This document shows, in pieces, positions 16,002 to 26,720 of a DNA stretch of 64,000 nt. Below the pieces are notes generated by a model that did no database searches, was not told the DNA's origin, and was given only the letters and a program-made list of their open reading frames with translations. The DNA lies in the NCBI RefSeq assembly GCF_014697355.1, contig NZ_JACJRQ010000010.1, positions 124,001 to 188,000 of the forward strand, in the 5' to 3' direction. Source of the stretch: Nostoc calcicola FACHB-3891. Lineage in GTDB: Bacteria; Cyanobacteriota; Cyanobacteriia; Cyanobacteriales; Nostocaceae. How positions within the stretch are numbered: position 1 is the first letter of the stretch; each line of letters begins with the position of its first letter. The position numbers and the translations under genes were made by a program.

Positions 16002-19000
16002 CTACGCTTGAATGATGAAGTCAGTAGCTACTAAACTCGGGGCACCAGTCAATGTCGCAAATTGACCGCCACTCCCCAAACCAGCCAAGATGCCATTTTG
16101 GTTGTAGAACAACTTTCCATTGGAAGAGTTGTAGATAATTTCCGCAGTGGTGATGCCCAGTAAAATTGTCGTGTCGGAATTAATCACAGCAAACTCACTG
16201 GCATTACTAAAACCCGTTCCTGCATTAGAAGTAATTGCATTGAAAGTGGTTTTATCCAGTACAATTTTGTCGCCTTGGGAACGATTGAAATCAGTAATTG
16301 TATCTACACCTACAGCAGAAGTTGTAAAGGCAGCAGAAGTGTTGTAAAGGAACTGATCCGCACCAGTTCCACCTGTGAGGATATCATTACCCGCACCACC
16401 AATAAGGGTATCATTGCCTGCACCACCATTGAGGTTATCATTACCAGCTAATCCATCGATGACGTTGTTGCTAGCTGTGCCTGTGAGGTTATCGGCGTTC
16501 GCAGTTCCCGTCAAGTTGAGCGGAGTGACTGTCAGGTTAAAGATATCGTTGACAGTTGCGTTGCTCGTGTCTCTGGCTGTAAGTCTGACGCTGATGGTTC
16601 CCACATTAGCAGCCGCAGGTGTGCCACTAAAGATGCGAGTACTGGAATTGAAGGTTAACCAGCTAGGTAAGGCGTTACCGTTATCTAACGTGGCGGTATA
16701 AGTTAAGGTGTTGCTTGTATCGACATCAGCAAAGGTGTTAGCGGGAACGGTAAAGTTGAAGACACTATTTTCAACAGTAGTTCGATCTGCGATCGCACTA
16801 TTCACTGTTGGTGCATCATTAACACCGTTAATAGTGACAATAATGTTTCGGCTAGCTGTGCCGTCAACAGAGGTAACAGTAAAAGTATTGGTCTTAGTTT
16901 GACCAGCACCTAAGAACTGCACGGCACTGTTAGCAACGCTGTAAGTGTAAGCTCCCGCACTGGTAATGCTGAGACTACCGAGATTTCCTGTAGCGGAAGT
17001 GACCGTAGTGTTGAAGATGTTTTGACCTGCATCGACATCACTAACGGTAAGGGAACCAGTAGCTGTCAGATTTGGGGTAGTTGCATCTTCTGTCACAGAT
17101 GCGGTAGCTGTGCCCGTGATAGTCGCAGCATCATTGACACCGTTAATAGTGACGATAATGTTTCGGCTAGCTGTGCCGTCAATAGAGGTAACAGTAAAAG
17201 TATTGGTCTTAGTTTGACCAGCACCAAGAGATTGTACTGCACTATTAGCAACGCTGTAGCTGTAAGCTCCCGCACTGGTAATGCTAAGGCTACCGAGATT
17301 TCCTGTAGCGGAAGTGACTGTGGTGTTGAATAAGCTTTGGCCTGCATCAACATCACTGACGGTAAGGGAACCTGTGGCTGTCAGATTTGGGGTAGTTGCA
17401 TCTTCTGTAACGACTGCGGTAGCTGTGCCAGTGATAGTAGCAACATCGTTAACACCGTTGATGGTGACAATGATGTTTCGGCTAGCTGTGCCGTCAACAG
17501 AGGTAACAGTAAAGGTTTCAGTCTTAGTTTGACCAGCACCGAGAGACTGTACTGCACTGTTAGCAACACTGTAAGTGTAAGCTCCCGCACTGGTAATGCT
17601 GAGACTACCGAGATTTCCTGTAGCGGAAGTGACTGTGGTGTTGAAGATGTTTTGACCTGCATCAACATCACTAACGGTAAGGGAACCTGTGGCTGTCAGA
17701 TTTGGGGTAGTTGCATCTTCTGTCACAGATGCGGTAGCTGTGCCCGTGATAGTCGCAGCATCGTTAACACCGTTGATGGTGACAATGATGTTTCGGCTAG
17801 CTGTGCCGTCAACAGAGTTAACAGTAAAGGTTTCAGTCTTAGTTTGACCAGCACCAAGAGACTGTACTGCACTGTTAGCAACGCTGTAAGTGTAAGCTCC
17901 CGCACTGGTAATGCTGAGACTACCGAGATTTCCTGTAGCGGAAGTGACTGTGGTGTTGAAGATGTTTTGACCTGCATCAACATCACTAACGGTCAGGGAA
18001 CCTGTGGCTGTCAGATTTGGGGTAGTTGCATCTTCTGTCACAGATGCGGTAGCTGTGCCCGTGATAGTCGCAGCATCGTTAACACCGTTGATGGTGACAA
18101 TGATGTTTCGGCTAGCTGTGCCGTCAACAGAGTTAACAGTAAAGGTTTCAGCCTTAGTTTGACCAGCACCGAGAGACTGTACTGCACTATTAGCAACGCT
18201 ATAAGTGTAAGCTCCCGCACTGGTAATGCTGAGACTACCGAGATTTCCTGTAGCAGAAGTGACTGTGGTGTTGAATAAGCTTTGGCCTGCATCAACATCA
18301 CTGACGGTAAGGGAACCTGTGGCTGTCAGATTTGGGGTAGTTGCATCTTCTGTAACGACTGCGGTAGCTGTGCCAGTGATAGTAGCAACATCGTTAACAC
18401 CGTTGATGGTGATGACAATATCTTGAGTCACCGTGCCGTCAACAGAGGCAACAGTAAAGGTTTCAGTCTTAGTTTGACCAGCACCTAAGAACTGCACCGC
18501 ACTGTTAGCAACGCTATAAGTGTAAGCTCCCGCACTGGTAATGCTGAGGCTACCGAGATTCCCTGTAGCTGAGGTGACCGTGGTGCTGAATAAATTTTGA
18601 CCTGCATCAACATTGTTGATGGTAAGGGAACCTGTGGCTGTCAGATTTGGGGTAGTTGCATCTTCTGTAACGACTGCGGTGGTTGTGCCAGTAATAGTTC
18701 CTGCATCGTTAACACCGTTGATGGTGATGACAATATCTTGAGTCACCGTGCCGTCAACAGAGGCAACAGTAAAGGTTTCAGTCTTAGTTTGACCAGCACC
18801 TAAGAACTGCACCGCACTGTTAGCAACGCTATAAGTGTAAGCTCCCGCACTGGTAATGCTGAGGCTACCGAGATTCCCTGTAGCTGAGGTGACCGTGGTG
18901 CTGAATAAATTTTGACCTGCATCAACATTGTTGATGGTAAGGGAACCTGTGGCTGTCAGATTTGGGGTAGTTGCATCTTCTGTAACGACTGCGGTGGTTG

Positions 19001-21914
19001 TGCCAGTAATAGTTCCTGCATCGTTAACACCGTTGATGGTGATGACAATATCTTGAGTCACCGTGCCGTCAACAGAGGCAACAGTAAAGGTTTCAGTCTT
19101 AGTTTGACCAGCACCTAAGAACTGCACCGCACTGTTAGCAACACTGTAAGTATAAACTCCAGCAGCGGTAATGCTGAGGCTACCGAGATTCCCTGTAGCT
19201 GAAGTGACTGTAGTGTTGAATAAGCTTTGACCTGCATCAACATCACTAACGGTAAGGGAACCTGTGGCTGTCAGATTTGGGGTAGTTGCATCTTCTGTCA
19301 CAGATGCGGTAGCTGTGCCAGTGATAGTAGCAACATCGTTAACACCGTTGATGGTGACAATGATGTTTCGGCTAGCTGTGCCGTCAACAGAGGTAACAGT
19401 AAAGGTTTCAGTCTTAGTTTGACCAGCACCGAGAGACTGTACTGCACTGTTAGCAACGCTATAAGTGTAAGCTCCCGCACTGGTAATGCTGAGACTACCG
19501 AGATTTCCTGTAGCAGAAGTGACTGTGGTGTTGAAGATGTTTTGACCTGCATCAACATCACTAACGGTAAGGGAACCTGTAGCTGTCAGATTTGGGGTAG
19601 TTGCATCTTCTGTAACGACTGCGGTAGCTGTGCCCGTGATAGTCGCAGCATCGTTGACACCGTTGATGGTTAGATTGACTGTTGCTGTGCTGGTGCCGCC
19701 GTTACCATCACTGATAGTGTAAGTAAAACTGTCGCTGGCAGTGGCTGCCACACCCAAAGATTCAAATTGACCGTTAGGGTTGTAGACAAAACTGCCATTG
19801 CTGTTAAGAGTTAGCAAAGCGCCAGAAGTTAAAGTAAAGGAGTTGCCTACACCCGCACCATTGCCATTAACCTGTGTCACGGTTAAAGTGTCGTTGTTCG
19901 GGTCACTGTCGGGGGTAGTGGGATTGGCAACTAGTACATTACCATTGACAACTGTATCTTCACTAGTGCTGAAGACATCATTGATGGCAGTTGGCGGTTG
20001 GTTGCCATTGGCGTTAAAAGCTAAGGTAGTAGTCGCCACTGCACTCGTGTTACTGAAAGCTTGCCCGTCATTGACGACAAACTCAATTATCCGGTTAGTG
20101 GTGTTAGGAGAACCAGCTGTATTGTTGTAGGTAAGGCTGGCAAAGACTTGTCGGTAATTGGCAATTGTATCTGTACCGCTGAGGGTAAGAATGCCTGTGG
20201 TGGCATTGTAAGTAGCGGTAATGTTTGCGATCGCAGTAGCGCTCAGACTTTCAGCTGTACCATTTAAGAGATTAGTAATGGTGATGGTAGCACCAGCTAG
20301 GGTAGCGTTGTTGTCCGTCAGAATGAAGTCGTTATCGACAATGGAGACGGGAGTACCAGTAAAGGTGGCGCTAAAATTAATCCCCACAGAGTTACTGCCC
20401 AAGCCATTGAGGTCAAGGACAGGAGCGCCGTTGCCAAACACCACGTAACTCTGCCCTGAAGAAGAGCCATTGGGATCAGCACCAAATGCCCCGATAATCA
20501 AGTCATCGAAGCCATCATTGTTGACATCCCCAGCACTGCTGACAGAGTTGCCAGAGAAGTCTTCCACTGCGATACCATTGATAACAAAGCCGTTAGAGCC
20601 GTTGAGGGTAGAGAGGTTGAGGGTCGCACTAAAGCCTGTGCTTTTGCCAAACACCACGTAGCTCTGCCCAGAACTCGAACCGTTGGGATCGGCAAATGTT
20701 GCCCCGATAATCAGGTCGTCGAAGCCGTCGCCATTAACATCCCCAGCACTGCTGACAGAGATACCTGAGGAGTCATACGCAGCAATGCCGTTGATAGCGA
20801 AGCCGTTAGAACCATTGAGGGTGGAAAGATTAAGGGTCGCGCTAAAACCTGTGTTTTTACCAAACACGACGTAGCTTTGCCCTGATTGGAAGCCGTTCGG
20901 ATCGGCGCTTGATGCTCCGATAATCAGGTCATCAAAGCCGTCGCCATTGATATCCCCCGCACTACTGACAGAGTTTCCTGAGTAATCACCGAGAGCGATG
21001 CCATTAATAGCGAAGCCGTTAGAGCCGTTGAGGGTGGAGAGATTGAGAGTCGGGCTAAAGCCACCACTACTACCAAACACCACGTAACTCTGCCCCGAGT
21101 CGGAACCGTTGGGGTCGGCACGCCTTGCCCCGATAAGCAAGTCATCAAAGCCGTCATTATTGATATCCCCCGCACTTCTGACAGAGTTGCCTAAGTTGTC
21201 ACCTGCGAGAATACCGTTGATTTTAAAGCCGTTAGAGCCATTGAGGGTTGAGAGGTCGAGGTTGGTGCTAAAACCTGTGCTTTTGCCAAACACCACATAG
21301 CTCTGCCCAGAATTATCACCGTTGGGGTCGGCAAACATTGCTCCGATAATCACATCGTCGAAGCCGTCGCCGTTCACATCCCCCGCACTACTGACAAAGG
21401 TACCTGACAGGTCACCTGCTGCAATACCGTTGATTTTAAAGCCGTTAGAGCCGTTGAGGGTGGAGAGGTCGAGAGTTGAGCTAAAGCCTGTGCTTTTGCC
21501 AAATACCACGTAGCTTTGCCCTGAACTCAAGCCGTTGGGGTCGGCAAATGAAGCCCCGATAATCAAGTCGTCGAAGCCGTCGCCGTTGACATCCCCCGCA
21601 CTGCTGACAGAAACGCCTAATTGGTCACCTGCCGCAATGCCGTTGATTTTAAAACCGTTGGAGCCGTTGAGGGTGGAGAGGTTGAGGGCTGTGCTAAAGC
21701 CTGTGCTTTTGCCAAACACCACGTAGCTCTGCCCTGAGTCAGAGCCGTTGGGGTCGGCACGCTTTGCCCCGATAAGCAAGTCGTCGAAGCCGTCGCCGTT
21801 AATATCCCCCGCACTGCTGACAGAGATGCCTGAGTTATCATTCGCAGCGATGCCATTGATTTTAAAGCCGTTAGAGCCGTTGAGGTTAGATAAGTTGAAA
21901 ACTGAATTTGCCAT
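16002..21914 (-). CDS. Giant secreted FG-GAP / VCBS / RTX repeat protein
   Basis: About 1970 residues, starting at ATG 21914 (MANSVFNLSNLNG), which has GAAGGAAA upstream; five further codons to a TTG are possible. Domains in order: seven FG-GAP repeats of 71 residues (SAGDINGDGFDDLLIGA and variants), the number for a seven-bladed propeller; a ~230-residue cadherin-like part; nine VCBS repeats of 105 residues (GVNDAATITG.. to ..RNIIVTIN); a dystroglycan/He_PIG-like segment (GVNDAPTVNSA, TVENSVFNF); two or three RTX nonapeptides (GGAGNDTLIGGAGNDILTGG); and a C-terminal region that could be a type I secretion signal. Such proteins are calcium-binding surface or released adhesins. No cognate exporter lies in the window. 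Confidence 0.93.
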   Translation of the reverse strand: MANSVFNLSNLNGSNGFKINGIAANDNSGISVSSAGDINGDGFDDLLIGAKRADPNGSDSGQSYVVFGKSTGFSTALNLSTLNGSNGFKINGIAAGDQLGVSVSSAGDVNGDGFDDLIIGASFADPNGLSSGQSYVVFGKSTGFSSTLDLSTLNGSNGFKINGIAAGDLSGTFVSSAGDVNGDGFDDVIIGAMFADPNGDNSGQSYVVFGKSTGFSTNLDLSTLNGSNGFKINGILAGDNLGNSVRSAGDINNDGFDDLLIGARRADPNGSDSGQSYVVFGSSGGFSPTLNLSTLNGSNGFAINGIALGDYSGNSVSSAGDINGDGFDDLIIGASSADPNGFQSGQSYVVFGKNTGFSATLNLSTLNGSNGFAINGIAAYDSSGISVSSAGDVNGDGFDDLIIGATFADPNGSSSGQSYVVFGKSTGFSATLNLSTLNGSNGFVINGIAVEDFSGNSVSSAGDVNNDGFDDLIIGAFGADPNGSSSGQSYVVFGNGAPVLDLNGLGSNSVGINFSATFTGTPVSIVDNDFILTDNNATLAGATITITNLLNGTAESLSATAIANITATYNATTGILTLSGTDTIANYRQVFASLTYNNTAGSPNTTNRIIEFVVNDGQAFSNTSAVATTTLAFNANGNQPPTAINDVFSTSEDTVVNGNVLVANPTTPDSDPNNDTLTVTQVNGNGAGVGNSFTLTSGALLTLNSNGSFVYNPNGQFESLGVAATASDSFTYTISDGNGGTSTATVNLTINGVNDAATITGTATAVVTEDATTPNLTATGSLTVSDVDAGQNIFNTTVTSATGNLGSLSITSAGAYTYSVANSAVQSLGAGQTKTETFTVTSVDGTASRNIIVTINGVNDVATITGTATASVTEDATTPNLTATGSLTVSDVDAGQSLFNTTVTSATGNLGSLSITAAGVYTYSVANSAVQFLGAGQTKTETFTVASVDGTVTQDIVITINGVNDAGTITGTTTAVVTEDATTPNLTATGSLTINNVDAGQNLFSTTVTSATGNLGSLSITSAGAYTYSVANSAVQFLGAGQTKTETFTVASVDGTVTQDIVITINGVNDAGTITGTTTAVVTEDATTPNLTATGSLTINNVDAGQNLFSTTVTSATGNLGSLSITSAGAYTYSVANSAVQFLGAGQTKTETFTVASVDGTVTQDIVITINGVNDVATITGTATAVVTEDATTPNLTATGSLTVSDVDAGQSLFNTTVTSATGNLGSLSITSAGAYTYSVANSAVQSLGAGQTKAETFTVNSVDGTASRNIIVTINGVNDAATITGTATASVTEDATTPNLTATGSLTVSDVDAGQNIFNTTVTSATGNLGSLSITSAGAYTYSVANSAVQSLGAGQTKTETFTVNSVDGTASRNIIVTINGVNDAATITGTATASVTEDATTPNLTATGSLTVSDVDAGQNIFNTTVTSATGNLGSLSITSAGAYTYSVANSAVQSLGAGQTKTETFTVTSVDGTASRNIIVTINGVNDVATITGTATAVVTEDATTPNLTATGSLTVSDVDAGQSLFNTTVTSATGNLGSLSITSAGAYSYSVANSAVQSLGAGQTKTNTFTVTSIDGTASRNIIVTINGVNDAATITGTATASVTEDATTPNLTATGSLTVSDVDAGQNIFNTTVTSATGNLGSLSITSAGAYTYSVANSAVQFLGAGQTKTNTFTVTSVDGTASRNIIVTINGVNDAPTVNSAIADRTTVENSVFNFTVPANTFADVDTSNTLTYTATLDNGNALPSWLTFNSSTRIFSGTPAAANVGTISVRLTARDTSNATVNDIFNLTVTPLNLTGTANADNLTGTASNNVIDGLAGNDNLNGGAGNDTLIGGAGNDILTGGTGADQFLYNTSAAFTTSAVGVDTITDFNRSQGDKIVLDKTTFNAITSNAGTGFSNASEFAVINSDTTILLGITTAEIIYNSSNGKLFYNQNGILAGLGSGGQFATLTGAPSLVATDFIIQA
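16818..19660 (-). repeat. Nine tandem 315-bp VCBS-coding repeats
   Basis: The VCBS block repeats with a 315-bp period. Two neighbouring units are identical by eye over 439 bp at a lag of 315 bp (18389-18827 versus 18704-19142), indicating a very recent unit duplication or gene conversion. Confidence 0.9.
20420..21914 (-). repeat. Seven 213-bp FG-GAP-coding repeats
   Basis: The propeller region repeats every 213 bp (71 residues), with D-x-N/D-x-D-G-x-D-D calcium loops in each blade. Drift between units is larger than in the VCBS block. Confidence 0.85.
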
Positions 21915-22579
21915 GAGTGTTTCCTTCAATTTGAGATTTTAGGCGCAATTTATACCTTTGTTCTGCGGTGGCGATGGGTTGTTCTTTTTCGGCTATGGCA
22001 TCAGTGATAGATTAAGGCTAGAGAGTTTTTATTAATCAGTAATAGTACTGAAAATTATACTAATAATTAGGCTATTGAATATAATTTTTGAGTTAACTAT
22101 TCCTACGGCAAGCTACATCTAAACTTCATATTTAAAAGCACATTAGATTGATTCTTGCATCACAATTCCTCAAAAAGATGAATTGAATATTTACTATTTC
22201 CGCAAAATTTCAGCATCATTACGAATAGTTAATTTTGTACTTAAGTGGCTGGTGATGTCTACGACGGGCTACGCCTAAGCAATCCGTTTCGGCATAAGAA
22301 TCAGATGCACTACAACGATTCTGAGTTACTAAGTAATAATTTGGATTTTATATTAATCAGATCTACTTAAAAATTAGTTATATTTACGATGTGCTTTACT
22401 AGATTATTTTTGGTGTTTGAATTGTGCGATAGCTTACTTGTATACCCTATATACGGAAACCAATTTTGGGTTAATAATTGTCATTTTGGATATTTTTTAA
22501 TCGGAATTCCCTAGATCAAAAAGTTTTGCGATCGCACTCACAATATAAGCAAATTAACTGAACTTTTTTCACCAACCCG
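21915..22579. other. Intergenic region upstream of the RTX gene
   Basis: AT-rich. It holds a CGACGGGCTACGCCTAAGC repeat fragment (22262-22280) and, at 22480-22512, a decayed right end of the AGGGACTTCC element family (TTGGAT..TTTAATCGGAATTCCCTA). No gene supported. Promoter of the RTX gene is expected near 21930-22000. Confidence 0.45.
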
Positions 22580-22783
22580 ATGTTGCTAAAAAAAGATATC
22601 GACCTCACATCAGCGTTGGTAGAAAATCGCCTGTATCTCTTGGAGTATCCAATCTTTCGCTTTCAATCTATTCAGCAAACCGTCCTCGTGAAGGGTTTAA
22701 GCATACCACCTCCATACTCCAGCAAATATCTGATGACTTTGACAAATCCTTTCTCTAATCCTGTTGCAAGGGAGGCATTCTAA
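22580..22783 (+). CDS. Small hypothetical protein (doubtful)
   Basis: 67 codons from ATG 22580 (MLLKKDIDLTSALVENRLYL). No recognised family and no obvious ribosome-binding site. It could be a decayed N-terminal fragment of a longer gene. Coding status uncertain. Confidence 0.25.
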   Translation: MLLKKDIDLTSALVENRLYLLEYPIFRFQSIQQTVLVKGLSIPPPYSSKYLMTLTNPFSNPVAREAF

Positions 22784-22900
22784 AAATTCCAGACAAGTCT
22801 TCAAGAAATCGAAACAAAAATATCTGCCCGCAACGCATCTCTTTCACAACCTTACACTTATCTTTTCCCTTCCAAAATCGCACAAAGTATTGCGGTATAC

Positions 22901-23002
22901 GGGACTTCCAAGGAAAAAAATATTCCATGCTAGGGTAGCACAGCTGTGCTACCCGAAAAATGTACAAATAATTTGGGATAATTTATTTTCTGGAAGTCCC
23001 TA
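22901..23002. mobile_element. MITE-like element, AGGGACTTCCA family, copy B
   Basis: GGGACTTCCA (22901-22910) and TGGAAGTCCC (22991-23000) bound a ~100-bp element. The right end (ATTTGGGATAATTTATTTTC) matches copies A and C. The centre is a perfect palindrome, GGGTAGCACAG/CTGTGCTACCC (22933-22954), which recurs at 57176-57197. Confidence 0.7.
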
Positions 23003-23148
23003 AGGAAAAAATAATAGCGATTTTCATTTAAATCCAATGCATGATGGTCTAGCACAGCTAGCTCTGCTACCCTGCTTAATTAAAAACCAGATGAGCAAAT
23101 TAACCCTTTACGTGGGATGCTGGTTGATTGATTAGGGAGTTTTTGCAG

Positions 23149-24060
23149 ATGTCTGTTGTTTCTGGTGTCACTGTTACCGTTCCCGCCACAACTGCTAATT
23201 TGGGGCCTGGTTTTGATTGCATCGGTGCAGCTTTAAAGCTGTACAACCAGTTCAAGTTCACTCGTGTGGAAGAGGGTGGGTTAACCATTGCCGTCACAGG
23301 TGAAGAAGCCCAACGAGTACAAACTGATGAAAGCAATCTTCTTTACCAAGCGTTCATCAGATTCTATCAACACATAGAGCAAACACCGCCATCGGTAAAA
23401 ATAGAAATTCAACTCGGTGTTCCCTTGGCGAGGGGTTTGGGTAGTTCCGCCACCGCAATTGTTGGTGGGTTGGTTGCGGCGAATCAACTTGAGGGTACGC
23501 CGATGAATCAGTCCCAGGTGATGGAGTTAGCGATCGCTATGGAAGGACATCCTGATAATGTAGTCCCAGCTTTGTTGGGGGGATGTCGCTTAGCTGCCAC
23601 CAGTGGTGCAGGTTGGGAAATTTGTGATGTTCCCTGGCATCAAGATATCATACCAGTCTTAGCTATTCCTGATTTTGAACTTTCCACTTCAGAAGCGCGG
23701 CGGGTTCTGCCAACCGAAGTCAGTCGTGCAGATGCAATTTTCAATACCGCACATTTGGGTTTATTGTTGCGTGGCTTGGAAACTGGTAAAGCAGAATGGT
23801 TAAAGGCGGCTTTGCAAGATAAATTGCATCAGCCCTATCGCAAAGCTTTAATTCCTAGTTACGATTCTGTTAATTTAGCAGCTGTTACGGCTGGTGCTTA
23901 TGGCATGGTGATTAGTGGGGCAGGACCGACACTGTTAGCTTTGACAGATGAGTTACACTCAAAAGCTGTGGAAGCTGCAATGTCCAGTGCTTGGGAACAA
24001 GAAGGAATTATAGCCAATGTGCGATCGCTTTCTCTGGATATCCAAGGCGCAAAAAGTTAG
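23149..24060 (+). CDS. thrB: Homoserine kinase
   Basis: 303 residues from ATG 23149 (MSVVSGVTVTVPATTANLGP), with AGGGAG upstream. GHMP kinase phosphorylating homoserine in threonine biosynthesis. Visible signatures: N-terminal VTVPATTANLGPGFDCIG, the ATP loop PLARGLGSSATAIVGG, EGHPDNVVPALLGG, and the C-terminal GAYGMVISGAGPTLLAL. Length is normal. It lies 14 kb from thrS. Confidence 0.95.
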   Translation: MSVVSGVTVTVPATTANLGPGFDCIGAALKLYNQFKFTRVEEGGLTIAVTGEEAQRVQTDESNLLYQAFIRFYQHIEQTPPSVKIEIQLGVPLARGLGSSATAIVGGLVAANQLEGTPMNQSQVMELAIAMEGHPDNVVPALLGGCRLAATSGAGWEICDVPWHQDIIPVLAIPDFELSTSEARRVLPTEVSRADAIFNTAHLGLLLRGLETGKAEWLKAALQDKLHQPYRKALIPSYDSVNLAAVTAGAYGMVISGAGPTLLALTDELHSKAVEAAMSSAWEQEGIIANVRSLSLDIQGAKS

Positions 24061-24093
24061 AAGATATGGGCATGGGGCATTGGGAGTGCTGAG

Positions 24094-24128
24094 TTAAAAG
24101 TTAGGAGTTAGGAGTTAGGAGTTTAGAG
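24094..24128. repeat. STRR heptamers (AGTTAGG)
   Basis: Four to five AGTTAGG/AGTTTAG units in the gap after thrB, followed by C-rich CCCCAGT/CCCACTT heptamers to 24205. Confidence 0.75.
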
Positions 24129-24209
24129 TTATTCTCCCCATCTGCCCACCTCTCTAGTCCCACCTCCCTAGTCCCAATCCCCAGTCCCCAGTTCCCACTT
24201 CCCACACTT

Positions 24210-24719
24210 ATGGATCAAATTCAAACTGAAATAACGGCGCTTAAATCTCAAATTCAAGCTCTCCAGCAAGAACGCGCTGCACTCACTATTAATAATGTAA
24301 TCTTAGGCGAAAATGATTCAGCCTTGGCAATGGTTGACGCTTACCGTCGCCACGCCAGAGAAAATCCCCAATTATCTGCTGAACTCAAGGGCATAGATGA
24401 TGCAGTTGCAGCCCTGGAATTACAAGTACAGCAAAAACAAGCCCAATTAGCCCGTTGGCAAATTGAATCAAAACAACTTACCCAACAGCAGCAGCTAGAA
24501 GAAGCAAAAAAACTAGCTCAGGTTCATGCTCAACGCATCAATCAACTCGCAGCAGAACTAGCTACAGAAATCCGGCTACTCAAACGTTGCGCTGATGAGC
24601 TTAGTCCTATATATTGGCAAGTTTATTACAAACCTTTCATTACTGGGTTCAAGACAATCTCTGTTCCCTATGTCCGCTCAGATGGTGAAGTCTGGACAAT
24701 TGTTAACCGGATTGTTTGA
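24210..24719 (+). CDS. Hypothetical coiled-coil protein
   Basis: 169 residues. Two long coiled-coil segments (IQTEITALKSQIQALQQERA; ALELQVQQKQAQLARW and onward) with an intervening NDSALAMVDAYRRH, and a distinct C-terminal tail (YWQVYYKPFITGFKTISVPY). No signal peptide. I do not recognise the family. It is followed by an intrinsic terminator and then ndhD. Confidence 0.65.
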   Translation: MDQIQTEITALKSQIQALQQERAALTINNVILGENDSALAMVDAYRRHARENPQLSAELKGIDDAVAALELQVQQKQAQLARWQIESKQLTQQQQLEEAKKLAQVHAQRINQLAAELATEIRLLKRCADELSPIYWQVYYKPFITGFKTISVPYVRSDGEVWTIVNRIV

Positions 24720-24769
24720 AACTGAGCAAACACTCATCAAGCCAAAATCAGACGAAACCATAATTTGAG

Positions 24770-24794
24770 ACGGTGGCATTAGTCGCCGTTTTTT
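24770..24794 (+). terminator. Intrinsic terminator after the coiled-coil gene
   Basis: ACGGTG (24770-24775) pairs with CGCCGT (24784-24789) around an 8-nt loop and is followed by a run of T (24789-24794). Confidence 0.75.
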
Positions 24795-24966
24795 GTTGAC
24801 GTTGTAAAACTTTACATTTAGAATGGGCTAAAGCAGTTGTGGATAAGTATTTATTACTATCTAAATCTAAAATTTAATCTTTTCAGGAGCGATCGCGTTT
24901 ACAAAAGTACAAACTGCTTAATATAATGTAATCAAAAGCGAAAAGTGAAATTGATTGTCAGAAGTG

Positions 24967-26580
24967 ATGAATGCTATGGAATTTCCTTGGTTAACAGCCA
25001 TAATTGCCTTGCCCCTGGTGGCTGCCTTAGCCATCCCGTTAATCCCAGATAAAGAAGGTAAAACCGTCCGTTGGTACGGTTTAGGAGTTGCTTTCGCAGA
25101 TTTCGCATTGATGATTTATACCTTTTGGTATAAATATGACTTCCAAACCTCAACACTGCAATTGATAGAAAACTATCCTTGGGTACCGCAGTTGGGTTTA
25201 CATTGGGCTGTGGGGGTTGATGGTTTATCGATGCCCTTGGTACTTCTGACAGGCTTAATCAATACCCTCGCAATATTCGCGGCTTGGAAAGTTACCAACA
25301 AGCCGCGATTGTTTTATGGTTTGATGCTAGCAATGTACAGCGCCCAGCTAGGCGTATTTGTTGCTCAGGATTTGCTGTTGTTCTTCTTAATGTGGGAAAT
25401 CGAGTTAGTGCCGGTTTACCTGCTGATTTCCATTTGGGGAGGACAAAACCGCCGCTATGCAGCCACCAAATTCATACTTTACACCGCTGCTGCTTCAATA
25501 TTCATTTTGGTAGCGGGTTTTGCAATGGCCTTCTCAGGAGATACCGTCACCTTCGATATGGCGACTCTGGGAATGAAAGAATATCCCAAAGCTTTTGAAC
25601 TATTAGTTTACGCAGGTTTCTTGATTGCCTTCGGTGTAAAGCTGCCGATTTTCCCTTTGCACACTTGGCTACCTGATGCTCACGGTGAAGCATCAGCGCC
25701 CGGTTCGATGATTTTAGCTGGTGTGTTGTTAAAAATGGGTGGTTACGCTCTCATCCGCATCAACGTTGAGATGCTGCCTGATGCTCATGTTTACTTTGCT
25801 CCAGTACTGGCGATTTTGGGTGTAGTGAACATTGTCTATGGTGCTTGCTGTGCCTTTGCCCAAACCAACCTCAAGCGTCGCTTGGCTTATTCTTCAATTG
25901 CCCACATGGGGTTTGTGCTGATTGGAATTGCCTCTTACACGGAACTTGGTATCAGCGGCGCTGTACTACAAATGGTTTCCCACGGTTTGATTGCCGCTAG
26001 CTTGTTCTTCTTATCTGGTGTCACTTACGATCGCACCCACACCTTGATGATGGATAAAATGGGTGGAATGGCGAAGGTAATGCCCAAAACTTTTGCTCTG
26101 TTTACCGTTGGTTCAATGGCTTCTCTCGCCTTACCAGGGATGAGTGGCTTTGTCGGTGAGTTGATGGTATTCCTGGGTATCGCCAGCAGTGATGTTTACA
26201 GTTCTAGCTTTAAAGTTGTAGTGGTGCTGCTATCAGCAGTTGGCGTGATTTTGACACCGATTTACTTACTGTCGATGCTGCGTCAAGTGTTCTACGGTAA
26301 CCAAAACAAAGAGTTGCACTTAGATGCTGTAATATCTGATGTCAAACCCCGCGAATTGTTTATTACTGCTTGTCTGCTACTACCAATCATCGGTATCGGG
26401 TTCTATCCCAAATTGGCAACACAGGCTTATGATGTCAAAGCAGTAGAATTAGCCGCTCATGCTCGCCAAGTTCTACCAGTCGTTGCTCACCAGCAACCAT
26501 CAAGTCTCTACTCGCGTATCTTTACAGCACCAACCTTGGCTAGTTCTCAAGTTGATAGTTTAGTTAATATTTCAAAGTAA
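24967..26580 (+). CDS. ndhD: NAD(P)H-quinone oxidoreductase subunit 4 (NdhD)
   Basis: About 537 residues from ATG 24967 (MNAMEFPWL); a TTG at 24955 and an ATG at 24976 are alternatives. Proton-pumping antiporter-like subunit of thylakoid NDH-1, with ~14 membrane helices. Family motifs: [35 protein letters not shown] (membrane Glu), [20 protein letters not shown] (Lys/His) and [10 protein letters not shown]. Several NdhD paralogues exist in Nostocales and I cannot say which this is. A strong terminator follows, so it looks monocistronic. Confidence 0.95.
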   Translation: MNAMEFPWLTAIIALPLVAALAIPLIPDKEGKTVRWYGLGVAFADFALMIYTFWYKYDFQTSTLQLIENYPWVPQLGLHWAVGVDGLSMPLVLLTGLINTLAIFAAWKVTNKPRLFYGLMLAMYSAQLGVFVAQDLLLFFLMWEIELVPVYLLISIWGGQNRRYAATKFILYTAAASIFILVAGFAMAFSGDTVTFDMATLGMKEYPKAFELLVYAGFLIAFGVKLPIFPLHTWLPDAHGEASAPGSMILAGVLLKMGGYALIRINVEMLPDAHVYFAPVLAILGVVNIVYGACCAFAQTNLKRRLAYSSIAHMGFVLIGIASYTELGISGAVLQMVSHGLIAASLFFLSGVTYDRTHTLMMDKMGGMAKVMPKTFALFTVGSMASLALPGMSGFVGELMVFLGIASSDVYSSSFKVVVVLLSAVGVILTPIYLLSMLRQVFYGNQNKELHLDAVISDVKPRELFITACLLLPIIGIGFYPKLATQAYDVKAVELAAHARQVLPVVAHQQPSSLYSRIFTAPTLASSQVDSLVNISK

Positions 26581-26633
26581 AATATACATCCTACAAAGGG
26601 TGCTGCAATTAAATTCTAATATGAGGGGAATAA

Positions 26634-26670
26634 AGGGGTGGTTGTGTGACCACCCCTAAAATTTTTTTTT
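26634..26670 (+). terminator. Strong intrinsic terminator after ndhD
   Basis: AGGGGTGGT (26634-26642) and ACCACCCCT (26649-26657) form a perfect 9-bp stem with a 6-nt loop, followed by AAAA and nine T. Confidence 0.92.
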
Positions 26671-26720
26671 CAGAATTCAGAACTCAGAATTCAGAAGTTA
26701 CTAGGTTGGGTTAGAAAAAT

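Noticed and set aside
17022-18488. Long plus-strand frames rich in Cys opposite the RTX gene (e.g. 17337-18278)
   Set aside because: Pure antisense shadows of the 315-bp VCBS repeats.
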